A stretch of 64,000 nucleotides of DNA from Phycisphaerales bacterium (GTDB lineage: Bacteria; Planctomycetota; Phycisphaerae; Sedimentisphaerales; Anaerobacaceae), in contig JAUVYV010000005.1 in the NCBI GenBank assembly GCA_030602885.1, positions 33,670-97,669 of the forward strand, read 5' to 3'. Below are positions 15,474 to 24,507 of this stretch, in pieces; positions within the stretch are counted from its first letter, which is position 1, and every line of letters begins with the position of its first letter. The notes under the pieces are model-generated. The model saw nothing but the letters and a program-made list of their open reading frames with translations, had not been told where the DNA came from and did no database searches. A program made the translations under genes and the position numbers.

Positions 15474-18209
15474 ATGGGCAGGCGAATTTGTTTTGTGGCA
15501 GGTTTTCTTTTTATCATCTCTTTTTGCCCAGTTGTTCTTGCTGACGGCTATGCCGGCAATCCGGACCCCGAAGATACAGCGACGGAGTGTTTTCCGATCC
15601 TGACCCTAACCTGGACAGCAGGCGATTACGTCGCCGGCTATGCACCCGGCGAAGACGCCAACGGACATCACGTCTTCCTGCACACCAACTTCTCCTGGGT
15701 TAACGGTGCCAACCTGGACTACCCGCTCGGCACCGCCTTCGGCCACTACCGCGCAGAGACCGCAAGCTTCTCACCCACCGATCCGCCGGTATTCGGAATG
15801 GGCGCACCTCTGGCGGTCGAGAAAACCTACTACTGGCTCGTTATCGAAGTGAATGACGTCAACGGCGGTAGTCCGTGGAAGGGGCCTCTCTGGAGTTTTA
15901 CGACAACTTCTGCAAAGGCGACAAATCCGAGTCCCTTGATTGGAGCCAAAGTGGGGATTTATACGGGGGAGGTATTGAATGTTGAACTATCGTGGTCGCC
16001 GGGTTCTTTGGTGGCGGATATCAACGGTCACGATGTGTATTTGGGTACCAACCAGACGGCAGTGACCGATGCGACGATCGGCGATGGTATGGGAGTTTAT
16101 ATGGGTGCGGTTTCAGACCCGTGCTACCTTGCGGAGGACCTTGCACTTGATGTGATGTACTACTGGCGCATCGACGAATTCAACGATGTACTCGGTACCG
16201 TTAAAGGTACGATATGGAATTTCTTCGCCGATTCCGGCAAGGCCAAGGTTCTGAGTCCGGCTGACACGGAAACGGGATTCGACCCCGACCAGGCCCTTAC
16301 GTGGACGGCGGGTTTTGCAGCATCTTCACATGACATTTATATGGGCACCGATGTGGGTTCGCTAAGTTCGGTTGAGGTGGGCTATCCGGACACGAGCTAT
16401 GAACCTTATATGGACCTGAACACGGTTTACTACTGGCGGATAGATGAGGTCAACGCTGTTCATCCGAAGAGTCCGTGGGTTGGCGACGTCTGGAGCTTTA
16501 CGACTCACACGGGAAAAGCAGAGAATCCGGACCCATCCAATGGGCAAGGCGGAGTTTACCTGAATATGAAACCAAGCTGGACGGCGGCGCCTCGTGCGGC
16601 TACTCACGATGTTTATTTTGGCACCGACTCACCACCGCCCTTTGCGGTGAATCAGGGTTCGACGACGTATGAACCGGGGCCGCTTAGTTATGCCAAGACA
16701 TACTACTGGCGTATCAACGAGAAGCAGTCCGGCGGAGAGACTACGACGGGTGATTTGTGGAGCTTTATGACTCCTGACGGGCCGGCTGATGTTAACATCA
16801 CAGTTGACCAGAGTACTGTTTATCAGACAATAGACGGATTCGGGGCTCATGGAGCAATGAACGTGTGGTGGAGCAGCGGGCCTTTCTATAATCAGAACTT
16901 CCTTGATCTTGTCATCGATGATCTCGGTCTTACGATTACGCGCAATGAATACTACCCCAAGCCCAACGAACCAGGGCAGTGGCCCAAACAGATTCCGTAC
17001 CTGCAGGCGATGAAGCAAAAGGCCGAACAAAGCGGTGAACCACTTAAGTTCCTCGCCACATACTGGACCCCGCCGCACTATATGAAGGACCCCCCAACGT
17101 GTTGCGGCGGATATTTGTTACCCGAATATTACGACGATTTCGGCGACTACGCAGTTTCCTCCATACAGGATTACAAGGATATCGGAATCGACCTGTATGC
17201 ACTGAGCCTGCAAAACGAGCCGGCATGGCCACAGAGTTGGAATACCTGCGTATATTCAACTGAGGAGTATAGGGATATGCTCAAGGTTGCAGGGCCAATC
17301 ATAGAAGCGAGTTTTCCTGATACGCAACTGTTTTTGTGTGAACATATGCTTTTCTCATTTGAGTTTCCTCACGCCTCCTATGAATACCTGATAATTCAAG
17401 ACCCCGATGCCCTGCAGTGGGCCGACATCTGGGCCACCCACGGATATGGTAACGACGGCCAGACTCCTGACCCCGGCTCTACGGAAACAACCTTCTGGAC
17501 ACGAGCTCGGCAGTTACTCGAACCCACAAACAGGCCTTTCTGGATGACTGAGACATCCGGTTACGACGAAAACTGGGAAAACTGCAGGCAACTCGCACAA
17601 TCGATATACGCCGCTCTGAAGTACGGCCACGCCTCGGCATGGGTATGGTGGCAATTGAGCGAGAATAACGGCCTCGGCAACCCTCCCGGTGAATATGTTC
17701 TTATGAACGTTGGTGTTCCGGGAAAGCGTTACTATATCTCCAAGCAGTATTACCGTTACATCAGGCCCGAAGCCGTGATGGTGGAAAGTGATGTTGATAA
17801 CTCGGACGTTTATATTGTCGCCTTTAAGCACCCGATCCAGAAGACTGCTACGATAGTGCTCATCAACGCGGACGAGCAATATGAAAAGCTTGTTCAGCTT
17901 GACATCACGGGCGATATATTACCGCGAAGGTTCCATGTTTACAGGACAACCGCGACCGAGAACTGCGTTGACGCGGGCATTGTCGCCCGCGACGGCTCGG
18001 TGGTGCTTCCTGAAAACAGCGTTACCACGCTTTACGGTATAGTGCCGCGGAATAACTTCTGGGATTTCGCGGACTTTGCGCAAGAATGGCGACGCAGCGA
18101 TTGCGATGCGGGTAATAACTGGTGCAACGGCACCGACAGTAACCAGAGCGGCTCAGTACTGCTCGACGATTTGTTGGCTTTCGCCAACAAATGGCTTGCA
18201 AACGATTAG
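15474..18209 (+). CDS. Secreted GH30-family glycoside hydrolase with tandem beta-modules and a dockerin-like C-terminus
   Basis: A 911-aa exported glycosidase. Residues 1-23 are a signal peptide (IISFCPVVLADG). Residues ~24-440 contain four repeated fibronectin/Ig-like modules with the hallmarks LTWTAG, DVYLGT/DIYMGT and YYWRIDE, common in planctomycete secreted enzymes. Residues ~443-850 are a GH30 catalytic barrel plus side domain: IDGFGAHGAMNVW at the start, the acid/base Glu in LQNEPAWPQ (~582) and the nucleophile Glu in WMTETSGYDE (~693). Family members act on glucuronoxylan or beta-1,6/1,3-glycans; substrate is not decided here. Residues ~857-911 form a duplicated DFADFAQEW / LDDLLAFANKW tail resembling a dockerin, probably for surface or scaffold attachment. 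Confidence 0.9.
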   Translation: MGRRICFVAGFLFIISFCPVVLADGYAGNPDPEDTATECFPILTLTWTAGDYVAGYAPGEDANGHHVFLHTNFSWVNGANLDYPLGTAFGHYRAETASFSPTDPPVFGMGAPLAVEKTYYWLVIEVNDVNGGSPWKGPLWSFTTTSAKATNPSPLIGAKVGIYTGEVLNVELSWSPGSLVADINGHDVYLGTNQTAVTDATIGDGMGVYMGAVSDPCYLAEDLALDVMYYWRIDEFNDVLGTVKGTIWNFFADSGKAKVLSPADTETGFDPDQALTWTAGFAASSHDIYMGTDVGSLSSVEVGYPDTSYEPYMDLNTVYYWRIDEVNAVHPKSPWVGDVWSFTTHTGKAENPDPSNGQGGVYLNMKPSWTAAPRAATHDVYFGTDSPPPFAVNQGSTTYEPGPLSYAKTYYWRINEKQSGGETTTGDLWSFMTPDGPADVNITVDQSTVYQTIDGFGAHGAMNVWWSSGPFYNQNFLDLVIDDLGLTITRNEYYPKPNEPGQWPKQIPYLQAMKQKAEQSGEPLKFLATYWTPPHYMKDPPTCCGGYLLPEYYDDFGDYAVSSIQDYKDIGIDLYALSLQNEPAWPQSWNTCVYSTEEYRDMLKVAGPIIEASFPDTQLFLCEHMLFSFEFPHASYEYLIIQDPDALQWADIWATHGYGNDGQTPDPGSTETTFWTRARQLLEPTNRPFWMTETSGYDENWENCRQLAQSIYAALKYGHASAWVWWQLSENNGLGNPPGEYVLMNVGVPGKRYYISKQYYRYIRPEAVMVESDVDNSDVYIVAFKHPIQKTATIVLINADEQYEKLVQLDITGDILPRRFHVYRTTATENCVDAGIVARDGSVVLPENSVTTLYGIVPRNNFWDFADFAQEWRRSDCDAGNNWCNGTDSNQSGSVLLDDLLAFANKWLAND

Positions 18210-18252
18210 TATAGCAGCAGCTTGTGTTACATGGCTGAGGCTACAGTTAATG

Positions 18253-18302
18253 ACCACACGCCGCTTTGCATACGTTAGTGCATCGCGGCGTGTGGTTTTT
18301 TT
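18253..18302 (+). terminator. Intrinsic terminator behind the GH30 gene
   Basis: A perfect 12-bp stem (ACCACACGCCGC with GCGGCGTGTGGT) and a 20-base loop, followed directly by a run of T. Part of it (from 18275) doubles as the last codons of the opposing radical SAM gene. Confidence 0.9.
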
Positions 18303-19351
18303 GGGGGGTTGTAGCTGCAGGTTGGGTCGGAGGCAAGGTAGTCGCCGGTTACGGCCATTGCGCGTGCCCTGCATCCGCCGCAAAGGCCGGCGTATTCGCA
18401 GTTTGCGCATTTGCCGTGGTATTCGGAGCGGTCTCTTATTTCGTTGAGGAATTTGGACTCGAGCCAGATACGTGCGAAGTCGTAGCCGTTTTCGACGAGG
18501 TTTCCGGCGGAGACGTCGAGGAATCCGCAGGTTTGTACGTCGCCGCGGTAGCTGATGAAGCCGAAGCCGGTTCCGCCGATGCAGCCGGTGCCTTCGGCGA
18601 TGAGTCCCTTGCTCTTTGCCTGGCGGCAGACGCGGCTGAACTGCGGGCCGCAGGTGACTCTCAAATCAATTTCGCCTTTGAGCTTTATTCGGAGCAGCTC
18701 GTTCAGGAGTGATTCGTACTGGACGGGGTCGAGGATTTCGTCGGCGATTTGTTTTGCCCTTGCGGTGGGGACGAGTATGAATGGGTTGAAGCAGGAGGCG
18801 CCGAGCTGTTTTGCCCAGTGTGCGATGCCGGTGATTTCGTGAGCGTTTATCTTGCTGAGGGTGGTGTTAATCTGGAAGGGCAGAGCGGCGTTGTGAGCGA
18901 TTTTTGCGGCGTTGACGACGGTGTCGAAAGCGCCTTCGGTTTGGCGGAATGCGTCGTTGGTTTCGGGCGAGGCGCCGTCGAGTGAGAAGGACAGTGCGGT
19001 GACGCCGGCGTCTTTTAGCATGGTGATAGAGCTGCGGTCGATGAGGTAGCCGCAGGTGGCCATTACGACGCGGAGTTTTTTGGTGCGGGCGAATTTAATG
19101 AGGTCGTAGATATCGGAGCGTTCCATGGGTTCGCCGCCGGTGATGATAATGGTTGGCTTTGCGAACTTTGCGACGGCGGTGAGGATTTTCCTGCACTGTT
19201 CGGTGGAGAGGTCCTGGCCGGCGTTGGGGCCTGCGTTTGCGCGGCAGTGTTTGCAGGCGAATCGGCATCGTCGGGTGACCTCGAATGCGATGAGGCGCGG
19301 TCGAAGCCGGTCGAGGGTGCTGTTGGACTGGTTTTTTGGTTCGCCGGTCAT
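18275..19351 (-). CDS. SPASM-type radical SAM protein (AhbC/AhbD/NirJ-like)
   Basis: The radical SAM cluster motif is TRRCRFACKHCRA (CxxxCxxC), with the glycine-rich SAM motif TGGEPM. The C-terminal region carries a SPASM-like Cys set, ending CANCEYAGLCGGCRARAMA and GDYLASDPTC. This ending is typical of the enzymes of alternative haem synthesis (AhbC/AhbD) and haem d1 synthesis (NirJ), and of related uncharacterised proteins. No siroheme or other haem genes are adjacent, so the exact reaction is open. The length (358 aa) fits. The last codons lie in the loop and stem of the opposing terminator. The start has no clear ribosome binding site. Confidence 0.85.
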   Translation of the reverse strand: MTGEPKNQSNSTLDRLRPRLIAFEVTRRCRFACKHCRANAGPNAGQDLSTEQCRKILTAVAKFAKPTIIITGGEPMERSDIYDLIKFARTKKLRVVMATCGYLIDRSSITMLKDAGVTALSFSLDGASPETNDAFRQTEGAFDTVVNAAKIAHNAALPFQINTTLSKINAHEITGIAHWAKQLGASCFNPFILVPTARAKQIADEILDPVQYESLLNELLRIKLKGEIDLRVTCGPQFSRVCRQAKSKGLIAEGTGCIGGTGFGFISYRGDVQTCGFLDVSAGNLVENGYDFARIWLESKFLNEIRDRSEYHGKCANCEYAGLCGGCRARAMAVTGDYLASDPTCSYNPPKKPHAAMH

Positions 19352-19508
19352 TGGTCGTGGTTAAAGATTCGCATTTGGTTTTAGTCAATTGTGGTTCGCC
19401 GGTTGTCCGGCAGTTTTCTGTCTGTGGCGAGTGTAGCGTGTAGTTGTGACGGAGTCAACAGGAGTCGATGGTGTAATGGAACAGGGAATTGGACGGTGAC
19501 ACGGGCGG

Positions 19509-19952
19509 TTATGGTTCAGCAGAGTCGTTTAGCCAGGCGGGGTCGTTGAGAGCTGGGTCGGTGGCGGCGCCGATGGATGGGATTTCTTCGGAGGAGTCGG
19601 GTCTGGATTTAGAGGCCTGGATGTGAGCCATAAGGACGTTCAGGGCATGTTGGGTTGCGACGGTTCTTTCTCTTGTGAGCAGGTTGGCTCTCCAGTTGTC
19701 GAAGGCCTGGGCACTGGAGAGGGTAAGCTGAGGGTCGTCGAGGAACGGTGAGTAAACGTCCTGCTGAGTTTCGAGGTCTTCGAGGACGTTTATGAGGAAG
19801 TCTTTTTCTCGGTGGATGGAGTCGAGCTGGTCGGTGGTTTTGCTCAGGTTTATGATTGCGCGGTCGCGTTTTGAGATGGGTTCAGGGGATTTTTGTGCAG
19901 GGGAACAGCCGAGCAGAGTCAATAAGCAGATTGTCAGAACGATATTTCGCAT
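19509..19952 (-). CDS. Putative lipoprotein of unknown function
   Basis: A 147-aa protein with an N-terminal signal and lipobox (LLTLLGCSP), so a lipid-anchored cell-envelope protein. The remainder is helical and polar (coiled-coil-like around KTTDQLDSIHREKDFLINVL) with no recognisable domain. I start at ATG 19952 (MRNIVLTICLL) instead of ATG 20018, because the upstream 22 residues would spoil the signal peptide. It is a single gene on the minus strand, divergent from yebC. Confidence 0.7.
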   Translation of the reverse strand: MRNIVLTICLLTLLGCSPAQKSPEPISKRDRAIINLSKTTDQLDSIHREKDFLINVLEDLETQQDVYSPFLDDPQLTLSSAQAFDNWRANLLTRERTVATQHALNVLMAHIQASKSRPDSSEEIPSIGAATDPALNDPAWLNDSAEP

Positions 19953-20097
19953 TTTGACCCCTAAGACGAGAGGGTTTTGGTACAGGCATATTGTATCGTT
20001 TTGCAGTCGGTAAATCAAGGGGAAAAACGCTTTTCGTGTTGTTTGAGCGATGTTGAGAGGGAGTAAAAAAAGGTTTTGTGGGGTGCGGGGGAGGGGA

Positions 20098-20103
20098 TAT
20101 AAT
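20098..20103 (+). promoter_or_regulatory. Possible -10 element of yebC
   Basis: TATAAT preceded at 16 bases by TTGTGG, a weak -35. It lies about 58 bases before the ATG at 20161. Confidence 0.4.
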
Positions 20104-20160
20104 AAGGTTTGGTGCTGTGGATAAGGGTTGTTTTCGTTTTCAGCTATTGCAGGAGCGGTT

Positions 20161-20910
20161 ATGTCGGGTCATTCACACTGGGCAGGAATAAAGCATAAGA
20201 AGGCGGCGAACGACGCCAAGCGTGGCAAGGTCTGGAGCAAGATAGCGAGGATGATAATCGTGGCGGCGAAGCAGGGCGGCGGTGACCCTGGGGCGAATCT
20301 TTCGCTACGGTATGCGATAGACAAGGCGAAGGCGGCGAACATGCCGAAGGATACTATCGAGAAGGCGATTAAGAAGGGAACGGGCGATTTGGCTGGCTCG
20401 AATTTCGAGGAGATTGCCTACGAGGGATACGGGCCGAACGGGGTGGCGGTGATGGTCGAGGCGCTGACGGACAATCGCAATCGCACGGGGCCTGAGATAA
20501 AGAGGATATTCGAGAAGCACGGGGGGTCTTTGGGTACAACGGGTTGCGTGGGCTGGATGTTCAGCAAGAAGGGGTTGATTACTGTTCGGACGGACAAGGC
20601 GAATGAGGATGAGCTTCTGGAGCTTGCGCTGAGTGCTGGTGCGGACGATATGCAGAATACGGGGGAGGTGTTCGAGATAACGTGTGAGCCCAGCGCCTAC
20701 GAGGAGCTTAAAGAAAAGCTGGAGGAAAAGGAGATAGAGACGGAGATTGCGGAGGTATCGATGGTGCCGCAGAATGCTGTGGCGGTGGGCGACATCCAGA
20801 CGGCGAAGAAGATAATGAGCTTGATGGACGCGTTTGAGGACCACGACGACGTTCAGAATACTTACGCGAACTTCGATATACCGGACGAGATAATCGGGCA
20901 GCTTGGGTAG
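20161..20910 (+). CDS. yebC: YebC/PmpR family protein
   Basis: A member of the YebC/PmpR/TACO1 family. Members are reported as DNA-binding regulators and, more recently, as factors that help ribosomes through polyproline stretches. The canonical start MSGHSHWAGIKHKKAANDAK identifies both the family and the start codon at 20161; the ATG at 20128 would add 11 unrelated residues. EEIAYEGYGPNGVAVMVEAL, NRNRTGPEIKRIF and GSLGTTGCVGWMF are also family-typical. The 249-aa length is normal. It stands convergent with the O-antigen ligase gene, 17 bases apart. Confidence 0.96.
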   Translation: MSGHSHWAGIKHKKAANDAKRGKVWSKIARMIIVAAKQGGGDPGANLSLRYAIDKAKAANMPKDTIEKAIKKGTGDLAGSNFEEIAYEGYGPNGVAVMVEALTDNRNRTGPEIKRIFEKHGGSLGTTGCVGWMFSKKGLITVRTDKANEDELLELALSAGADDMQNTGEVFEITCEPSAYEELKEKLEEKEIETEIAEVSMVPQNAVAVGDIQTAKKIMSLMDAFEDHDDVQNTYANFDIPDEIIGQLG

Positions 20911-20927
20911 TTCGTGTTCGGTGGGGG

Positions 20928-23258
20928 TTATTGGGTCAACTGTTTGATTTGCTCACGGGCGAGGTTGTATTTATCGAAGCCGAGTCGGCTGAAGGGTTGG
21001 GCGTCGGGGTACATTGTGTGGAACTGTCGCCGGAAGGCGTCTTCGATATCGAGGGCTTTTTTGTAATGTTCGAGGGCGGTATCGGTTTGGCCCGTCTGTT
21101 CGGCGATTTTGGCGAGGTTGATTCGCAGGTGAGCTGAGCCGGGGTAGAGCTCGACGGCGGTGGAGGCGCAGTAGAGCGCTTTGTTGAGGAGGTCATGTTT
21201 TTGCAGAGGGGTGTTTTCAGCTCGCATGAGGTACATCTGTGAGAGTATCTGGAAGTTTTTGTAGTCGGCGGGATTTCTATCGACGGCGAGGTAGAGGGCC
21301 TGTTCGGCGTTGAGGAGTGTTTGTGAATTTTCGGGGCCGGGGAATGCGGACTCGTCGAGGTAGAATCGGGCGTTGAGTGCAGGGGCATCGGGGCTGAGGG
21401 GGTCGTCGTTGGCGGCGGCATCGAGGAGGTTGTGGGCAAGCTCGAACTGGCCGGTAGTGATGACATCACGGGCGTAGGAGATTTTTGCGGTGCTCTTTGC
21501 GACGGGCAGCAGGGCATAATTGAGGCAGGCGTGTGCGGCCAGGATTGCTGCGGCTGTGACGAGGAGTTTGACGGGGTGGGGGATTTTGGATTCGTATTGG
21601 GTATTGGGTATTGGGTATTGCGTATTGGGTGAGGAGTTTAGTGCTATGAGGCAGGCAAGGGCAGCGCAGAGTGTTGTGAAGACGGGCGGCTCGAAGATGG
21701 CGAAGTCGATGAGGTTGTGTATTAGAAGAGCGAGGATTGCGGCGAAGAGTGCGGCGACGGTTACATTCGTATCGCGTATTTCGTATTTCGTATTTCGTAT
21801 TGCGTATTTCGTATTGCGTGATGAGTGGATGGCGGGTGAGAAGAGCCAGCAGCCGAGCGCGAATGCTATTGCGGGGACGGCGTACGAGGTGAAGATGACA
21901 TATAGTTTTTCGTCGAATTTGTCGGCGGTGCTCGCGGGCATGAGCAGTGGTCTTACGAGCAGGATGAGGAGTACGGCAGGAGCGAGGGAATAGAGGGCCA
22001 GCTTTGCAGCGGGTGTGTCAGAGCCGAGGAGCTTGGGGTAGGTGGTTGTCTTTGCGAGGGGAATCAGGAATAATGCGAGGAAGGCGATTAGGCCGAGCGG
22101 GCCGAATTGAGTGAGGATGCTGAGGGCGAAGCAGTGGGGGTCGGAGACGGTTTCGGATGCTGCGGGCGGTTTGTACTGTGTGTAGAAGACGGCGAAGTTT
22201 CCCGGGCCTGTGCCGGTGAGGGGATGGTCGGCGAACATTTTTGCCGAGGCGGAGAAGTACTGCCATCTGACGAGCATGGAGTTTCCGCCCGGGAGTCGGT
22301 CGTGTTTTATTCCATAAGCAGCGACGGCAAGGGCTGCGGCGAGTGCGAGGATGAGGGAGACGAGGAGAATGGGTTTCCTGTGGGCGAGAAAGAAGGCACC
22401 GAATCGGATGAGGGCGAGGAAGATGAGAAGGCCGATTGCGGAGGCGGCGAGTGCGCCTTTGCTTTTTGTGATGAGCAGGGCAAAGAGGACGGCGAGAAAG
22501 GCGAGGGCGGGGAAGACGACTGATGGTTTGCCGGGGGTTGTATCTTTTCGGTTTTTGAAGGCGATGAGGAAGAGAGCGAGTGCGGCGAATGATGCGAGGA
22601 TTGCAAAAGAGCCGGCGGAGTTGGACGTGGTGAAGAAACCACGGACGCCCTTCGAGTATAGTCGGTGTTCAAGGAGGATGTGATTGAGCGAGCCGGGCTG
22701 GATGCCGAGGGGCTTGAGGATAGTTTGGGGGTCTGATTCGTATTGTTCGATGAGTATATCGTTGCTGATGAGTGACTGTTCTGCGGACTGCCAGGCGTTT
22801 ACGAGGCCGAGCGCGGCGATGGCGATGAGCAGTATGATGATTTTTTTGCGTGAGTCGAGGAGCTGGGTGAGCAGGACGGTCATGAGAAGCGGGGCGATGA
22901 GGAGCACGGAGGAGGTGACGGCGGCGCGTTTGTCGGAGGCAAAGCAGGCGGCGAGCGCAGCGGCGGCAATGAACAGGAGCAACGGTATTTCGATGGCGGT
23001 TCGGCGATATGTGAACGTGCTGCGCCAGACGGCGATGATAAGCCAGAGGAGAAATGAGAAAATCAAGAGCAAGGAGAGAGAGAGGGAGTAAACGGTGTCG
23101 TTGATTGTTGTCGGCAGGTGAGTGGATATAGCGCCCGGGCCTTCGGTGAAGGTGGCACGGAGGGCGATAACTGCGAGAACCAAACAGAAGAGAATTTGCT
23201 CGATGATTCGCATCAGCCGTGGTTTGGAATCGGTTGTGTGAGTTTCAGTCTTTTTCAT
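20928..23258 (-). CDS. O-antigen ligase/polymerase (Wzy/WaaL-like) with C-terminal TPR and in-frame repeat insertions
   Basis: A 776-aa polytopic membrane protein. The first ~480 residues have about ten hydrophobic helices and the large loop typical of the Wzy_C/O-antigen ligase family (GVRGFFTTSNSAGSFAIL; ADHPLTGTGPGNFAVFY). The C-terminal ~170 residues are soluble and TPR-like (ELYPGSAHLRINLAKIAEQT, DTALEHYKKALDIED). It probably joins or polymerises undecaprenyl-linked glycans at the periplasmic face. Two tandem heptanucleotide repeats (21768-21818 and 21593-21630) lie in frame and encode NTKYAIRNTKYEIRDT and PNTQYPIPNTQYE between membrane helices. It overlaps by 14 bases the upstream phospho-sugar transferase gene, which fits joint action in polymer synthesis. 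Confidence 0.85.
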   Translation of the reverse strand: MKKTETHTTDSKPRLMRIIEQILFCLVLAVIALRATFTEGPGAISTHLPTTINDTVYSLSLSLLLIFSFLLWLIIAVWRSTFTYRRTAIEIPLLLFIAAAALAACFASDKRAAVTSSVLLIAPLLMTVLLTQLLDSRKKIIILLIAIAALGLVNAWQSAEQSLISNDILIEQYESDPQTILKPLGIQPGSLNHILLEHRLYSKGVRGFFTTSNSAGSFAILASFAALALFLIAFKNRKDTTPGKPSVVFPALAFLAVLFALLITKSKGALAASAIGLLIFLALIRFGAFFLAHRKPILLVSLILALAAALAVAAYGIKHDRLPGGNSMLVRWQYFSASAKMFADHPLTGTGPGNFAVFYTQYKPPAASETVSDPHCFALSILTQFGPLGLIAFLALFLIPLAKTTTYPKLLGSDTPAAKLALYSLAPAVLLILLVRPLLMPASTADKFDEKLYVIFTSYAVPAIAFALGCWLFSPAIHSSRNTKYAIRNTKYEIRDTNVTVAALFAAILALLIHNLIDFAIFEPPVFTTLCAALACLIALNSSPNTQYPIPNTQYESKIPHPVKLLVTAAAILAAHACLNYALLPVAKSTAKISYARDVITTGQFELAHNLLDAAANDDPLSPDAPALNARFYLDESAFPGPENSQTLLNAEQALYLAVDRNPADYKNFQILSQMYLMRAENTPLQKHDLLNKALYCASTAVELYPGSAHLRINLAKIAEQTGQTDTALEHYKKALDIEDAFRRQFHTMYPDAQPFSRLGFDKYNLAREQIKQLTQ
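21593..21630. repeat. Heptanucleotide tandem repeat (GGTATTG) inside the O-antigen ligase gene
   Basis: About five copies of a 7-base unit. On the coding strand three units make one 7-residue repeat, giving PNTQYPIPNTQYE without disturbing the frame. Confidence 0.9.
21768..21818. repeat. Heptanucleotide tandem repeat (CGTATTT/G) inside the O-antigen ligase gene
   Basis: About seven copies of a 7-base unit, encoding NTKYAIR and NTKYEIR in frame. The same unit recurs outside genes at 26835-26867. Confidence 0.9.
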
Positions 23259-24345
23259 TTTTTACTGTTGATTCGAAGATGGCGATTATGACCAGGATCA
23301 TGACTGTCTGGCAGGCGATAAGTATAGCGCCGGTGAGGTTGACCTGGTAGAGGAAGGTTGCGCCGAGTGCGGTGCAGAGCGTTGCGAGGTATAGTGTGAG
23401 GACGGTTTGCGAGTCGGAGAGGCCATGGCGTTTTAGTCGGTGTGAGAAGTGCTGGGTATCGCCGACGAAGGGGCTTTTGCCTTGTCTGATGCGGAGGAAG
23501 GTGACACTTGCGAAATCGTAGAGCGGGACGGCCATTGCGATTAATGGTATGAGTACGGGGTACCATGGGCCTGAGCCGGCCTGGTGGTAGTAGGTTGTCT
23601 TGAGGGTCAATAGAGCGAGGATAAAGCCGAGTGGCAGAGAGCCGGCGTCGCCCATGAAGATTTTTGCGGGCGGGAAGTTGAAGACGAGGAAGCCGAGCAG
23701 TGTCCCTATGAAGAGGATGGCGAGTGCACCGACGAAGACCTGGGAGCTTAGTGCTGCGGCGGTGAAGAGGACGGAGCTTGTGATTACGGCGATACCTGTG
23801 GCGGCGCCGTCCATGTTGTCGAGGAAGTTGAAGACGTTGATAATAGTGACAATCCAGAAGGCAGAGAGGATGGATGTGAGTAGAGTGTTTTCGATGAAGA
23901 GTTCGACGCGGATATCGGCGAGGAATGCGGCGGTGAATGCGACGGCGAACTGGACGAGTAGTTTAATGAAGGGGCCGAGTTTTTTGAGGTCGTCATAAAG
24001 GCCGAGCAGGAAGAGTGCGAGAATGCAGGCGATGACGATGAGAAGCTGGGGAATCTTTTCGAGAAATCCCTGAGCGTGGAGGGTGATATCTTCGGAGAGG
24101 AAATCGAGGCGCCCCGGGGCGATGAGGAATTTGACGATGAGGATTGCGGCCAGGAGGAAAAACAGGATGCAGTCGCAGATTGCGACGCCGCCTCCGAGTG
24201 GGATGATTTCGCGGTGGTAGCGGTCTTGTGCCGGGCGGGCGATGAAGCCGAGCCATTTCGAGAGCTTTATCATTATGGCGGTGGCGAGGGCCGAGTAGAG
24301 GAAAGATGCAAGCAACAGAGCTATTGCTAATACAGTTAAGTTCAT
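23245..24345 (-). CDS. MraY/WecA-like undecaprenyl-phosphate sugar-1-phosphate transferase
   Basis: A polytopic enzyme that starts lipid-linked glycan synthesis by transferring a sugar 1-phosphate from a UDP-sugar to undecaprenyl phosphate. Family motifs are KLGPFIKLLVQ (with the preceding YDDLKK), NVFNFLDNMDGAATG, FMGDAGSLPLGF and the C-terminal GDTQHFSHRLKRHGLS (HxH-type motif). About ten membrane helices in 366 aa fit WecA/TagO-type proteins. MraY of peptidoglycan synthesis is less likely because the gene is not in a division cluster and lies next to an O-antigen ligase-like gene. The ATG at 24345 follows a short AT-rich stretch. Confidence 0.88.
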   Translation of the reverse strand: MNLTVLAIALLLASFLYSALATAIMIKLSKWLGFIARPAQDRYHREIIPLGGGVAICDCILFFLLAAILIVKFLIAPGRLDFLSEDITLHAQGFLEKIPQLLIVIACILALFLLGLYDDLKKLGPFIKLLVQFAVAFTAAFLADIRVELFIENTLLTSILSAFWIVTIINVFNFLDNMDGAATGIAVITSSVLFTAAALSSQVFVGALAILFIGTLLGFLVFNFPPAKIFMGDAGSLPLGFILALLTLKTTYYHQAGSGPWYPVLIPLIAMAVPLYDFASVTFLRIRQGKSPFVGDTQHFSHRLKRHGLSDSQTVLTLYLATLCTALGATFLYQVNLTGAILIACQTVMILVIIAIFESTVKNEKD

Positions 24346-24360
24346 AGCTCTATTTTAAGC

Positions 24361-24501
24361 CACGGAGGGCACAGTCCGCAAGGACTCCATGGGAGAGTAC
24401 ACAGAGAAAATTGATTCCCGAAGTATCGGGATGTCGCCTTGCTCCATATTGATAGTTGATGATTGATGATTTGAGTGTGGTGTCGCTTCGCTCAGGATGA
24501 C
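24361..24501. repeat. Cluster of dispersed short repeats
   Basis: This gap contains a CACGGAGGGCACAG...ACACAGAG element, a hairpin TTCCCGA-AGTA-TCGGGA (about 24416-24432), and a GTCGCTTCGCTCAGGATGAC element. A relative of the first recurs at 25057-25085. Confidence 0.6.
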
Positions 24502-24507
24502 AAAGGT

